A stretch of DNA of 64,000 nt from CAKVOD01 sp964606505 (GCA_964606505.1 CAZSGM010000003.1:111751-175750); one strand, 5' to 3'. Shown: positions 23,759-33,077, numbered from the stretch's first letter. Notes: generated from the letters alone by a model not told the origin. Numbers and translations are program-made.

Positions 23759-24078
23759 TTGTTTAACTCCTTTATTAATTTCAAAACTTTAGCTTGGAAC
23801 TCAATTTTATCAACTGCGTTCTCGCTTTTGAGTTTTATGTTGTATCTATAAACCAACCTCTGCAAAAGGTCGATATTGTTAAAATAATTATCCTCCTTGT
23901 AAACTGAGGACTCAAATTTGCCACTTACGACAACCACAAATTGATTATCAACCAACTTCGCACTGATTTCGTCAAGGTTAAGCGGCAAAAATTGCTGCAA
24001 CTCGTCATACTTTATAGCACCAAAAACGTTATCACAAAGTCTGAACAATAAACTACAATATTTTTCTTTTTCTTCCAT
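23755..24078 (-). CDS. Small protein between VWA and AAA+ genes, 107 aa
   Basis: The start is MEEKEKYCSLLFRLCDNVFG after GGAGAGAGAAAA. It is an acidic alpha/beta protein with a central LDEISAKLVDNQFVVVVSGK strand block and a helical C-terminus. No family is recognised. The ATGA overlap with the AAA+ gene indicates coupled translation and close stoichiometry, so it may be an adaptor between the ATPase and the VWA protein. Confidence 0.65.
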   Translation of the reverse strand: MEEKEKYCSLLFRLCDNVFGAIKYDELQQFLPLNLDEISAKLVDNQFVVVVSGKFESSVYKEDNYFNNIDLLQRLVYRYNIKLKSENAVDKIEFQAKVLKLIKELNK

Positions 24079-24148
24079 TTTTCTCTCTCCGTATCGCAAA
24101 AATCAATTTAGGCGAGTTTTTGCGTAATTTACAAGCATACAGCAATTA

Positions 24149-27019
24149 TTACTTGTCGCAACTAAGAGCGTCTTGAGTCCTATATCTCACACCCGAATAA
24201 TTATGTTTAGTAAATTCAACTATCGCCTTTATTATATCGTTTTGATTGCTGATTGACTGAATTGCTCCATTAAAATTAAAACGCTTCAACTCAGCGTTTT
24301 TCACGCCTTTAGTATTAAACCAATAAACTTGGCAGTCAGTGTTTGAAAGTTTTGCGACGCTTGTCAATGTGTCATAATCGCTAAAAATTAACGCTTTCTC
24401 CGCTTTTTTAGAAACTAAATACTCGCAGATGTCAATAGAATTTAACGGCGTGCATTTTGTGTTTGACGTGCATTTTTCGTCATTTACAATTGAAACCAAC
24501 TCATCACGCGTTATACTGTTAGAAACGCTATTAATTTGCACTGTAGCGGCAGCGTTAGCGCCGATTATGACTGTTACGTCGTTCTTTAAAAATTGCAGCG
24601 CGATAGTTAAAAGCATAGGTATGTAATTATTCATACTAACCGACAAATCAAGATAAATCGCGAGCGGTACCTGCTCTCGTTTTCCGCTACTGTATTTGTA
24701 ATCGCATTTATCCTGCAGCATTTTGTTGTATTCTTTAGTCGACTTATGTAAAACTATCTTTTTTGCGTCCCATTTTGCGTAGCCTTGAACCTTTTCACCC
24801 GAACTGTCCCTTGTGTTTAAATTTGAGCGTGTACTTTTAAAACGCATTTTGAAGAAATTATTTACAACCGTTTTTACAATAATTTCGTTAACTTTTTCTT
24901 CATCCTGCTCAAGGTCTCCGTATGGAACTAAGTTTTTTGACAAGTTCATATGGTAAGTATTAATCATATTTAACCTTGTTTTTGAGGGATTTTGTTGGGT
25001 GCTAGAATTTTGAGGGGTAGCGTCGCTAGGGGCGTTAGACGCGCTTGTATTAGCGTTTTCTTCGATTTCATTGCCTATTTCGGGGCTGTTAGCGTCATTC
25101 CCCGCGCTATCGTCGTTATTGTCTATCTTATTGTTTAAATCGCCGCTATTACTTGTGCCGCTGCTCAGGTTTTCGCCACTATTTTCTTGAGAATTGCCAT
25201 TTTGCGTGCCGCTTTTGCTTTTGTCATGGTCGACGCGGTTACAACTTTCATCCTGCAAGCCCTCGTTGTTTTGCTCTGAGCCGCCGTTTGGGTTAGAATT
25301 GGCATTTGAGTTTAAATTCTCATTTTGATTTGAGTTCCTGCTTTGATTTGGGTTGCTGGTTTGGCTTAAATTACCATCCCCCATATCAATTGTATTTCCG
25401 CTGACGTGATTTTTAGAAAAAACTGTTCGCGGAAGTATGCCGCCAGACCCTTTGCTATTGGTGCTTGAGGCGTCATCACTAGCACAGTCTTGCTCATTTT
25501 TGTTTTTTGCGTCATTATTGCTAGGACTGCCGTTTGTGTCGTACGCTCCATTTTCGTGCGTAAAACTACTTAATTTATCAATAAGTTGGTTTACTGTTTT
25601 ATTTTCAATTGGTCTTCCAATGTTATTGCCGTGGACTTTGCTGTCGCCAGTGTTGTCGTTGTGAGTAGTCTTGTTACTCTTGCCGATATTATTGTTGTGA
25701 ATATCCTCGTCTCCGTCAGTAGTCTCATTATTGTGAGCGCCCTTATCGCTGCCCCTATCGCTTGCAGAACTATTGTTGCAAACCACGTCATTATTTAAGC
25801 TTTGACCGACGCCTGAAGTGCTTTCTTGTTGCCTTTGATTATTAGTGTTGGGCGACTCAAAAACATTTTGGGCAGTGTTATTTGAATTATTTAATGGCGT
25901 ATGACTGTTGTCGGTTATATTCTCGCCATTTTTACCTTGATTGTTGTCATTTTTGCATTGGTTGCCGTCATTCTCATCTTGAATGTTGGGGTTTTCGCCC
26001 ATTTTGCCAACTTGATTGCGGGAATTATCGAGATTGTTATTGGCTTGGCTGCGAGAAGTTTGGGAAATGTTATCAATTCCATTTTGAGCGTTTTCAGTTT
26101 TGTTGTCGCCTTTAGATTGCTGAGACTCGGGTTGCAAATCGCTTTGTGAGTGAGTCCACTGTGAGGGATTATTTATGTAATCACCGATTAATTGGCGCAA
26201 CTTCTCTTTTAATTTATCAAGGTCAACATCTTGGGTTCCGTTCCTTTGATTTCCTGTGCTATTTTCGCATTGGTTTTCGCTATCTGCAGCCTTTGGGCTA
26301 CAACTTTCATCGGGCGAATTGAGGTCGTGCTGATTGTTAGCGCCACCTTTTGTGGAATTTCCCGCTTCTCGCGGCTCTTTTGCGCCAGCGGAAACTTTGT
26401 TTTCTTGGGAATTTCGGGTTGAGGAAGTACTTTCTGCGGGTATTTTTTGGTCTTGTGAGCCGTTTCCCTCATCATTTTTATTTGATTGCGAGTTATCTAG
26501 GTTATTACTTTTGTTTAGTTGCAAATCATTTAGGTTATTACTATCGCCATTTGTTGAATTTGTTTCATTTGTGTGATTTGCGTTTTGAGATGCGCTTTGA
26601 CTTGCATTATGTTGCTTTTGCAAAGTCCCCCACTGCTCCTGCTGTGCACTCTGCTGCGATTGTAGAGATTGCTGCGACTGCTGCAACTTAGAAGATGACT
26701 GTGATTGTTTCGAGTCCATCCCCTTGGATTGTGCCGTCTGTTGACTTTCCGCTTTATTTTGAGCGTCAGACTGTTGTTCTTTAAAATTGTTTTGCGCACG
26801 AGTTTTTTGATTATTTAAGTCGTTTTGCACAACAAATTTTTGTTGTTGAGCATTACTCTTTTCCGTAGATTGTTTGCCTTGCCCCTTGCTAGGTTTTGAG
26901 TGCTCGTTTTCGTTCTTATTTGGCTTTTTTGCGCTGATTTCAATCGGAGTATTTTTTGCAAAAACTCTTCTCAAAAAGTCCAGCAACCCAGCAAAAATGC
27001 CTCCGCCTTTTTTATTCAA
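24149..27019 (-). CDS. VWA-domain protein with giant Q/N/S-rich region, 956 aa
   Basis: The start is TTG after AAGAGGTAACTATT. Residues about 30-680 are low complexity: Gln/Ser-rich first, then Asn/Asp/Ser/Gly-rich. They have almost no hydrophobic residues, like a prion-like or flexible linker. Residues 681-956 form a folded part: a conserved lead-in (TRLNMINTYHMNLSKNLVPY) and a VWA domain with a complete metal site, D791-L-S793-V-S795, Thr857 in KCTPL and Asp881 in FSDYD. This arrangement (lead-in plus VWA) recalls CoxE/ViaA-like partners of MoxR ATPases. It is the first gene of the five-gene operon. Confidence 0.8.
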   Translation of the reverse strand: MNKKGGGIFAGLLDFLRRVFAKNTPIEISAKKPNKNENEHSKPSKGQGKQSTEKSNAQQQKFVVQNDLNNQKTRAQNNFKEQQSDAQNKAESQQTAQSKGMDSKQSQSSSKLQQSQQSLQSQQSAQQEQWGTLQKQHNASQSASQNANHTNETNSTNGDSNNLNDLQLNKSNNLDNSQSNKNDEGNGSQDQKIPAESTSSTRNSQENKVSAGAKEPREAGNSTKGGANNQHDLNSPDESCSPKAADSENQCENSTGNQRNGTQDVDLDKLKEKLRQLIGDYINNPSQWTHSQSDLQPESQQSKGDNKTENAQNGIDNISQTSRSQANNNLDNSRNQVGKMGENPNIQDENDGNQCKNDNNQGKNGENITDNSHTPLNNSNNTAQNVFESPNTNNQRQQESTSGVGQSLNNDVVCNNSSASDRGSDKGAHNNETTDGDEDIHNNNIGKSNKTTHNDNTGDSKVHGNNIGRPIENKTVNQLIDKLSSFTHENGAYDTNGSPSNNDAKNKNEQDCASDDASSTNSKGSGGILPRTVFSKNHVSGNTIDMGDGNLSQTSNPNQSRNSNQNENLNSNANSNPNGGSEQNNEGLQDESCNRVDHDKSKSGTQNGNSQENSGENLSSGTSNSGDLNNKIDNNDDSAGNDANSPEIGNEIEENANTSASNAPSDATPQNSSTQQNPSKTRLNMINTYHMNLSKNLVPYGDLEQDEEKVNEIIVKTVVNNFFKMRFKSTRSNLNTRDSSGEKVQGYAKWDAKKIVLHKSTKEYNKMLQDKCDYKYSSGKREQVPLAIYLDLSVSMNNYIPMLLTIALQFLKNDVTVIIGANAAATVQINSVSNSITRDELVSIVNDEKCTSNTKCTPLNSIDICEYLVSKKAEKALIFSDYDTLTSVAKLSNTDCQVYWFNTKGVKNAELKRFNFNGAIQSISNQNDIIKAIVEFTKHNYSGVRYRTQDALSCDK

Positions 27020-27205
27020 AATAGTTACCTCTTATCTAACAATAATTATACAACATTGCCCGCACTTCGTCAATACCAAATGAAGAAAATTTGCCAAAAC
27101 TTCACAATAAAATTTGTCTGCGCAACAACAACTTAAATCTAACTTCAAAAAAATCAAGCCAACTGAAACAAAGCGAAGTTAAATACTCAAATCTTCCATA
27201 AAATA

Positions 27206-27238
27206 CAAAAAGCCCTAACTGGTTTTAGCAGTTAGGGC
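27206..27238 (-). terminator. Terminator of the dnaK-dnaJ transcript
   Basis: A ten-bp perfect stem GCCCTAACTG/CAGTTAGGGC with a seven-base loop and TTTTTG on the minus strand, about 110 bases after dnaJ. Confidence 0.88.
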
Positions 27239-27350
27239 AACCTATAATTAAATCATTTACATTTACACAAAAAATTTCAAAAAGTAATTTTTATAAGTTT
27301 ATTTTATATTTAAAGGAGTTCAAAAGAATGAAAAATCTAAACACTTGTAA

Positions 27351-28490
27351 TTATAGGTTTTTGAGTTTGTCAACATACTTGCGATATTTATCATATTGCG
27401 AGTCTTTGACAGACGCGTCGAGGGTTTTTACCGCTTCCTTGGTCTTCTTGTCAAGATTTCTAGGGAATTCAACACGAATAGTGACCAAAAGGTCTCCGCG
27501 TGTATTCGTTTTCCCAAAGACAGGAACACCTTTACCCTTGAGCTTAAGGACTGTATCAGTCTGAGTAAGCTCCGGTATAGTAAGCTCTAGTTTTCCTTCT
27601 AGGGTCGGTATAACTACCGTTCCACCGAGTATGCTTGTTGTGAATGGAATAGGAACTTCAAGCGACAAATCGTAGCCGTTTCTCGCCAAAATAGGGTGTT
27701 TTTCAACGCAAACACGCAACATAAGGTTCCCCGCTACGCCGCCGTTAACGCCGCAGTTGCCTTCGCCGCGCAAAGTCAAAGTTTGCCCCGCGTCAATGCC
27801 GGCAGGAACCTTAACCTGCAACTTCCTAGCGCATCTACGTGTTCCCCTACCATTACATTCTGTGCAACGCTCTTTTATAATTTTGCCCTTGCCGTTGCAG
27901 GCTTTACAAACGCCAACAGTTTGTACAGTCTGAAAAAACAACGTTTGCGTATAACGCACTCTTCCGCTCCCGCCACATTCGCTACAAGTGCAAAACTCAG
28001 TTCCATTTTTAGCCCCGGTACCATTACATTTATCGCAGAGTTCATCTCTAGCGACTTTTATTTCTTTCGTACATCCAAAGCACGCCTCTTTAAATGTTAG
28101 GTTTAAGTTCGTTACTAAACTGTCGCCATCTCTCACGTTGCTTCGTTCCGCACTGCCACCAAAACCACTGAATATGTCGCCAAATATATCTCCCAAGCCG
28201 CCAAAGTTAGCGCTAAATCCCCCAAACCCGCCGAATCCGCCAGAACTACCACCTGCGCCCCCAAACTGAGGTCCATCTGGCGAACCGTAGGCATCGTAGT
28301 TTTTGCGCTTAGTTTCGTCGCTCAAAACGCTATAAGCCTCGTTAACTTCCTTAAACTTTTCAGCCGCTTCCTCAGGGTTGCTTGTGTTAAGGTCAGGATG
28401 ATATTGTTTTGCTTTTTTTTTATATGCTGATTTAATTTCCTCAGCACTAGCATTTTTATCAACGCCTAAAATTTCGTAAAAATCTGCCAT
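27351..28490 (-). CDS. dnaJ: Chaperone DnaJ
   Basis: A 379-residue class I J-protein. The J domain (residues 1-70) carries HPD in KQYHPDLNTS. A Gly/Phe-rich region follows (GGSSGGFGGFGGFSANFGG), then four CxxCxGxG zinc motifs (CDKCNGTG, CSECGGSG, CKACNGKG, CTECNGRG), then the two beta-barrel substrate-binding domains. It stimulates the DnaK ATPase and delivers unfolded clients. The ATG follows AAAGGATTAATT. It is the last gene of the heat-shock locus and ends before a strong terminator. Confidence 0.97.
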   Translation of the reverse strand: MADFYEILGVDKNASAEEIKSAYKKKAKQYHPDLNTSNPEEAAEKFKEVNEAYSVLSDETKRKNYDAYGSPDGPQFGGAGGSSGGFGGFGGFSANFGGLGDIFGDIFSGFGGSAERSNVRDGDSLVTNLNLTFKEACFGCTKEIKVARDELCDKCNGTGAKNGTEFCTCSECGGSGRVRYTQTLFFQTVQTVGVCKACNGKGKIIKERCTECNGRGTRRCARKLQVKVPAGIDAGQTLTLRGEGNCGVNGGVAGNLMLRVCVEKHPILARNGYDLSLEVPIPFTTSILGGTVVIPTLEGKLELTIPELTQTDTVLKLKGKGVPVFGKTNTRGDLLVTIRVEFPRNLDKKTKEAVKTLDASVKDSQYDKYRKYVDKLKNL

Positions 28491-28648
28491 AATTAATCCT
28501 TTTTATAGTGTTCACAAACGCAAAAGACAAAATCCCTTGCATTTGCGAGTGTAGTATATTAAGTCGAAAGCAACAACCTGCTTACGTAATTTCTTGCGTA
28601 TGTCGCCTTTATGTTTTTAAATTTTGCTACACGCAACACTACTTGAAA

Positions 28649-30502
28649 TTATTTATTGTCGTTGTTTTCGCCGTCAGCTTGCTTGTAGTCTTTTTCGTCA
28701 ACAATTATTTCCTCATCGCTTTGGCTCTCAGCACCTGCGCCTGCTTGCTCGCCTTGCGCTTGTGATGCTGATGCGTAAAGTTTTGAAACAACGTCTCCGC
28801 TTTCCTTTGAAAGGTCATCCATTGCCTTGCGTACGTCCTCAACGTTTTCTGACTTCATTCCTTCTTTCGCTTTTTCAATTGCGTCTTGAAGTTTTTTCTT
28901 GTCGTCTTCGCTAACCTTGTCGCCGTTCTCTCTCAAAAGTTTTTCGATAGCCAAAACCATCCCGTCGCATTGGTTGCGCACTTCAACAAGTTCCTTGCGT
29001 TTCTTGTCTTGTTCAGCGTATTCTTCGGCTTCTTTGATTGCTTTGTTGATGTCGTCTTCATTTAAGTTTGTAGATGAAGTGATAGTAATGTTTTGTTCCT
29101 TGCCTGTTCCAAGGTCTTTTGCAGAAACGTGAACAATGCCGTTTGCGTCAATATCAAATGTTACTTCAATTTGAGGAACCCCACGAGGTGCAGGTGGAAT
29201 ATCATTAAGTGTAAATCTACCTAAAGTTTTGTTACCTGCTGCCATATCACGTTCGCCTTGCAATACGTGGATGTCAACTGCTGGTTGGTTGTCAGCTGCG
29301 GTCGAGAAAACTTGTGATTTTTTAGTTGGGATTGTTGTGTTTCTTTCAATAATCTTTGTACATACGCCGCCCAATGTTTCAATACCAAGTGAAAGCGGTG
29401 TTACATCCAAAAGCAACACATCTTTTACGTCGCCACCAAGTACGCCGCCTTGAATTGCTGCGCCGATAGCAACACATTCGTCAGGGTTAATTCCCTTAAA
29501 TGGGTCTTTACCAATCAACTTCTTAACTGCTTCAACAACTGCAGGAACGCGAGTTGAACCACCAACGAGGATAACTTTATCAATTTTGCTGAGAGTCAAT
29601 CCAGCGTCTGCAATAGCACTTTCTGTCAATCTGATTGTTTCGTCAATGTAACCCGAAATCAAGTCCTCAAATTTTGCACGAGTCAATTCGTATTCAAGGT
29701 GTTTTGGACCTGTTGCATCTGCTGTGATATAAGGCAAACTAATACTTGCTTTTTGTGCGCCTGACAAGTCAATTTTAGCCTTTTCAGCACTTTCTTTCAA
29801 TCTTTGAAGTGCAGTTTTATCTTTAGACAAATCAATTCCAGTTTTGTCTTTAAAATCTTGAACCAAAAGTTCAATAATCTTGTTATCGAAATCGTCGCCG
29901 CCGAGTTTGTTGTTACCTTTTGTACCCATAACTTCAAACACGCCATCCCCAATTTCCATAATTGAAACGTCGAACGTACCACCGCCAAGGTCATAAACAC
30001 AAATCTTTTGGTTTTGGTTTTCGCCTTTATCAAGCCCGTAAGCAAGTGCAGCTGCAGTTGGTTCGTTAATAATTCTCTTAACATCAAGCCCTGCAATTCT
30101 ACCTGCGTCTTTAGTTGCTTGACGTTGTGCGTCAGTAAAGTATGCAGGAACAGTTATAACTGCCTCTGTAACTTTTTGTCCCAAATAACTTTCCGCATCA
30201 GCTTTCAATTTGCTCAAAACCATTGATGAAATTTCTTGTGGGCTGTATGATTTGTCGTCAATTTTAACTTTGTGATCCGTACCCATCTCACGTTTAATTG
30301 ATGAAATTGTGTGTTCAGGGTTAGCAACTGCTTGGCGCTTTGCCATTTGTCCTACTAGGCGCTCGCCGTCTTTAGTGAACGCAACAACTGATGGAGTTGT
30401 GCGGGCACCTTCTGCGTTAGCGATTACGGTTGGCTCTCCGCCTTCCATAACTGCTACACATGAGTTTGTTGTTCCTAAGTCAATACCTATAATTTTTGCC
30501 AT
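28649..30502 (-). CDS. dnaK: Chaperone DnaK (Hsp70)
   Basis: A 617-residue Hsp70. The nucleotide-binding domain starts IIGIDLGTTNSCVAVMEGGE and includes VYDLGGGTFDVSI. The linker DVLLLDVTPLSLG precedes the substrate-binding domain and helical lid, and the acidic tail ends IIVDEKDYKQADGENNDNK. It folds and protects proteins with GrpE and DnaJ. The ribosome binding site AAGGAGG is strong. A possible additional promoter lies 40-70 bases upstream of the ATG. Confidence 0.98.
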   Translation of the reverse strand: MAKIIGIDLGTTNSCVAVMEGGEPTVIANAEGARTTPSVVAFTKDGERLVGQMAKRQAVANPEHTISSIKREMGTDHKVKIDDKSYSPQEISSMVLSKLKADAESYLGQKVTEAVITVPAYFTDAQRQATKDAGRIAGLDVKRIINEPTAAALAYGLDKGENQNQKICVYDLGGGTFDVSIMEIGDGVFEVMGTKGNNKLGGDDFDNKIIELLVQDFKDKTGIDLSKDKTALQRLKESAEKAKIDLSGAQKASISLPYITADATGPKHLEYELTRAKFEDLISGYIDETIRLTESAIADAGLTLSKIDKVILVGGSTRVPAVVEAVKKLIGKDPFKGINPDECVAIGAAIQGGVLGGDVKDVLLLDVTPLSLGIETLGGVCTKIIERNTTIPTKKSQVFSTAADNQPAVDIHVLQGERDMAAGNKTLGRFTLNDIPPAPRGVPQIEVTFDIDANGIVHVSAKDLGTGKEQNITITSSTNLNEDDINKAIKEAEEYAEQDKKRKELVEVRNQCDGMVLAIEKLLRENGDKVSEDDKKKLQDAIEKAKEGMKSENVEDVRKAMDDLSKESGDVVSKLYASASQAQGEQAGAGAESQSDEEIIVDEKDYKQADGENNDNK

Positions 30503-30541
30503 AATATCCTCCTTACACGCGACGCAATTTTGCGCCGATTT

Positions 30542-30571
30542 ATTATAGATTTCACGTTTAAATATTGTCTA
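30542..30571 (-). promoter_or_regulatory. Possible internal promoter of dnaK
   Basis: TAGACA (30566-30571) and TATAAT (30542-30547) on the minus strand, 18-base spacer. No CIRCE copy is seen here, so this would give HrcA-independent dnaK-dnaJ transcription. Confidence 0.4.
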
Positions 30572-30660
30572 ATTAAATGTATATTCCTATTTATAAGTGT
30601 GTCATAAAAAGTTTTGTTAAATAATCTGTTTAAAATTAATGCATACCGTTTAATTAAATG

Positions 30661-31860
30661 TTATTTTGAAATTTTAACAATTGAATGCTTAATAACTTTT
30701 CCGTCTAACATATAACCCGTTTCAATTTCTTCAATAATCGTCCCACTTGGCTGGTCGCTTTCCTCGCTAATAACCACGTCGTGGAACTCGGGGTCGTAGT
30801 GTGCGCCAACACAAACGATAGGCTCTATTTTTAAGTCCGCAAACGCCTTTTCAAACATTTTGCGAATAAGTGTCATCCCTTGTTTGCTGTCGTCGTCGCG
30901 CATATATTGCATTGCCCTGTCGACAACATCAAGCGACGGCAAAAACTGAGCCACAGCCTCTTTTATCCCTTCAACTTTTGCTTGCTTAACAGCTTCAACA
31001 TTGCGTCTGCGGTAGTTGTCAAAGTCGGCCTGTATTTGACGCGCTAAGTTTAGATACTCGTCCGCCAAGTTTTTTTCGCTTTGGCAATCGTTGTTTTCGC
31101 AACCACAGCCGCAGTTACAATGTTCGTGCTTTTCGCTATGGTCGTGTTTCCCGCTTTTGTTATTGTGGTGCTTGTGGTGATGTTTTCCGTGGTGTTCGCA
31201 ACCACAATTGCAGTGGTTATCGCCGCCGTCGTTATCGTCGCCACCTAATGAAGTACTACAACCGCCGTCGCTTTGGTTTTGGTTTGCTGCACTGCCGCCA
31301 ACACAAGACGAGTCGTCGCAACCACAGTCGCAGTCCTTGTCGCAAAACCCAGTTTGCTCCGTAATACCCACGCAGCCACAATCGCAGTCGCTATCACACA
31401 ATTTTGTCTGCTTTACTAAATCGGCACAGCCACAATCGCAGTCAGAGTCGCATAACGCAGCCTTTTTAGCTATATCTACGCAACCACAATCGCAATCGGA
31501 GTCGCACGCTTCAACACGACTTGCAGGGACCTTGCAACCCCAATCGCACTCCTTATCGCAAAGGTTAGCTTCTTTTATTAAGTCCGCACAACCGCAATCA
31601 CAATCAGAGTTGCAGAGTTGCGTCGACTTAGTCAAGTTCGCACAACCGCAGTCGCAATCACTATCGCAAAGTGATGTTTGTTTTGCTGCATCAACACAGC
31701 CACAGTCGCAATCCTTATCACAGAAATTTGCTTTTCTTGATAAGTCGACACAGCCACAATCACAGTCGCTATCGCAAAGCCCTAAACTTTCAACTAGTTT
31801 TTTTGCTAACGACACTTTGATTGCCAACCTCAATAGCGTTTGCTCATTTTGTTTTGTCAT
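30661..31860 (-). CDS. grpE: GrpE with N-terminal Cys-rich repeat and His-rich region
   Basis: 399 residues, about twice the usual GrpE length. The C-terminal part (about 262-399) is a normal GrpE: the long helix LARQIQADFDNYRRRNVEAV, then FLPSLDVVDRAM and the beta-domain ending GYMLDGKVIKHSIVKISK. Residues 29-190 consist of nine tandem 18-residue units with core CDSDCDCGC, and residues about 205-255 are Gly/Asp- then His-rich (HHGKHHHKHH) with further CNCGC motifs. The repeats resemble metal- or cluster-binding knots. GrpE is the DnaK nucleotide-exchange factor; the added part could make it sensitive to metal or redox state (inference). The start AAGGAGATGATTTT-ATG is upstream of the repeats, so they are translated with GrpE. 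Confidence 0.93.
   Translation of the reverse strand: MTKQNEQTLLRLAIKVSLAKKLVESLGLCDSDCDCGCVDLSRKANFCDKDCDCGCVDAAKQTSLCDSDCDCGCANLTKSTQLCNSDCDCGCADLIKEANLCDKECDWGCKVPASRVEACDSDCDCGCVDIAKKAALCDSDCDCGCADLVKQTKLCDSDCDCGCVGITEQTGFCDKDCDCGCDDSSCVGGSAANQNQSDGGCSTSLGGDDNDGGDNHCNCGCEHHGKHHHKHHNNKSGKHDHSEKHEHCNCGCGCENNDCQSEKNLADEYLNLARQIQADFDNYRRRNVEAVKQAKVEGIKEAVAQFLPSLDVVDRAMQYMRDDDSKQGMTLIRKMFEKAFADLKIEPIVCVGAHYDPEFHDVVISEESDQPSGTIIEEIETGYMLDGKVIKHSIVKISK
31291..31776 (-). repeat. Nine 54-bp tandem coding repeats in grpE
   Basis: Nine in-frame units of 54 bp encode C-[DN]-[SK]-[DE]-C-D-[CW]-G-C plus nine variable, mostly helical residues. Copies differ at synonymous sites, which indicates purifying selection on the protein rather than recent DNA expansion. 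Unit 5 deviates most (CDKECDWGC). Confidence 0.9.
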
Positions 31861-31895
31861 AAAATCATCTCCTTACAATACCCAATAGTATTACA

Positions 31896-32978
31896 CTACT
31901 TGTTATCGTTCTCCAACGATTTCGCGGATTCAAGTAAATCCGTTTTATTAAATTCGTCAACAATAAATTTTAGTGCGCTGGATATTTTTGCGTAATCCAT
32001 TCGTTTTGGGCCAATTATACCAACGTTCGCTATATTCTCGCCGTTAAATCTACAGTGCGCTTTCGCTATTGTGCAATCAGCAAGTTTTTCGTTGCACAAC
32101 TCATCGCCAATCTGAAACTCAACCTCAACATCGGCGCCTGCACTGTCGTCGTCCATTATGTTTTTAAGTTTTTCCTTATCTTCTAGCAGTTCCAAAACGT
32201 CCTTAACTTTCTCAACGTTATCGTATTCGGGGTTTTTAAGTAGTTTTGTTGCTCCCTTACTATATATACTACCTGTCTGCTCGTAACGCTTAGTTAGTTC
32301 AATCAAGGAATGCAGCACCATTTCAAAGAACGCCGCGTACTCGTTGAGTTCTTGTAATATTTGTTTGTGCCCGACGCGAATGTTTTCAGCCATACCACCG
32401 ATTGTCATTCCCTTGAACTTGTCCGTCAGTACTCTGCCTGCGTCAAGGCAACTCTGCTCATCAATAACTTCCGCAGTCTCAAGCGTGTTGTTCAACAACC
32501 CGTGTGGCGTCTCAATCAACATAAGCGCTTGACACGTCATCAGCGGAATAATCTTGATGCTTATTACTTCAAGTTTGTCAATGCCGCCGAATGAAATAAC
32601 CGTTGGATAGTTCGTAACCTCGCTTATCCTGTCGGCAACCGCTTTCAACAGTTCGCTCAAATTCATTGTGCGTCGCTCAAATATGTGTTTTATCTTAACA
32701 AGCCCTTCCAAGTCAACTTTGCAATTCGCCTGCAGCGTGTTAACAAAAAATCTATAACCCTTTGTTGTTGGAACACGCCCGCCCGATGTGTGCAACTGTT
32801 TTAAGTATCCCATTTGCTCAAGTGCGCTAAGTTCGTTTCGCAAAGTCGCACTGGAAAGCTGTGCCTCGGTCTTGTTAACCATTGCACCGCTAGTTATTGG
32901 GCTAGCTGATTCAATGTAGTCCTCAATAGCGTGATACAGTATTTGTTGCTTGCGGCTACTTAGTTCGTTGTCGCTCAT
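31896..32978 (-). CDS. hrcA: Heat-inducible transcription repressor HrcA
   Basis: A 360-residue protein with an N-terminal winged helix (RKQQILYHAIEDYIESASPI, then LSSATLRNELSALEQMGYL) and the HSGRVPTTKGYRFFV-type signature (here HTSGGRVPTTKGYRF). A GAF-like dimerisation domain follows, ending IGPKRMDYAKISSALKFIVD. HrcA binds CIRCE and represses class I heat-shock genes, with its folding monitored by GroEL. A perfect CIRCE lies just upstream, so the operon is self-regulated. The gene order hrcA-grpE-dnaK-dnaJ is classical. Confidence 0.96.
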   Translation of the reverse strand: MSDNELSSRKQQILYHAIEDYIESASPITSGAMVNKTEAQLSSATLRNELSALEQMGYLKQLHTSGGRVPTTKGYRFFVNTLQANCKVDLEGLVKIKHIFERRTMNLSELLKAVADRISEVTNYPTVISFGGIDKLEVISIKIIPLMTCQALMLIETPHGLLNNTLETAEVIDEQSCLDAGRVLTDKFKGMTIGGMAENIRVGHKQILQELNEYAAFFEMVLHSLIELTKRYEQTGSIYSKGATKLLKNPEYDNVEKVKDVLELLEDKEKLKNIMDDDSAGADVEVEFQIGDELCNEKLADCTIAKAHCRFNGENIANVGIIGPKRMDYAKISSALKFIVDEFNKTDLLESAKSLENDNK

Positions 32979-33046
32979 TATGCACCTATTATATTGTTGT
33001 TCGACTTTTTTGTTTCCCGACTTTAGCAGTCGGTCGCTTTACATTG

Positions 33047-33073
33047 TTAGCACTCTCTTATCTTGAGTGCTAA
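33047..33073 (-). promoter_or_regulatory. CIRCE operator
   Basis: A perfect TTAGCACTC-N9-GAGTGCTAA inverted repeat between the promoter and hrcA. It is the HrcA binding site and places the whole operon under heat-shock control. Confidence 0.97.
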
Positions 33074-33077
33074 TTGT

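Noticed and set aside
25882..26691. Several antisense frames inside the VWA gene
   Set aside because: They mirror the Q/N/S-rich coding strand, giving Leu/Val/Cys-rich products; no ribosome sites or independent support.
27328..27564. Rightward 78-aa frame with AAAGGAG site over the end of dnaJ
   Set aside because: Most of it is antisense to conserved DnaJ codons and its protein is Ser/Leu/Tyr-rich without any motif; the ribosome site is probably chance.
28508..28914. Rightward frames in the dnaJ-dnaK gap and the dnaK end
   Set aside because: They overlap the conserved DnaK C-terminus, lack ribosome binding sites and have no recognisable product.
31291..31776. Regular repeats resembling a CRISPR array
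   Set aside because: The units are 54 bp, contiguous, in frame and encode CDSDCDCGC repeats of GrpE; there are no unique spacers.
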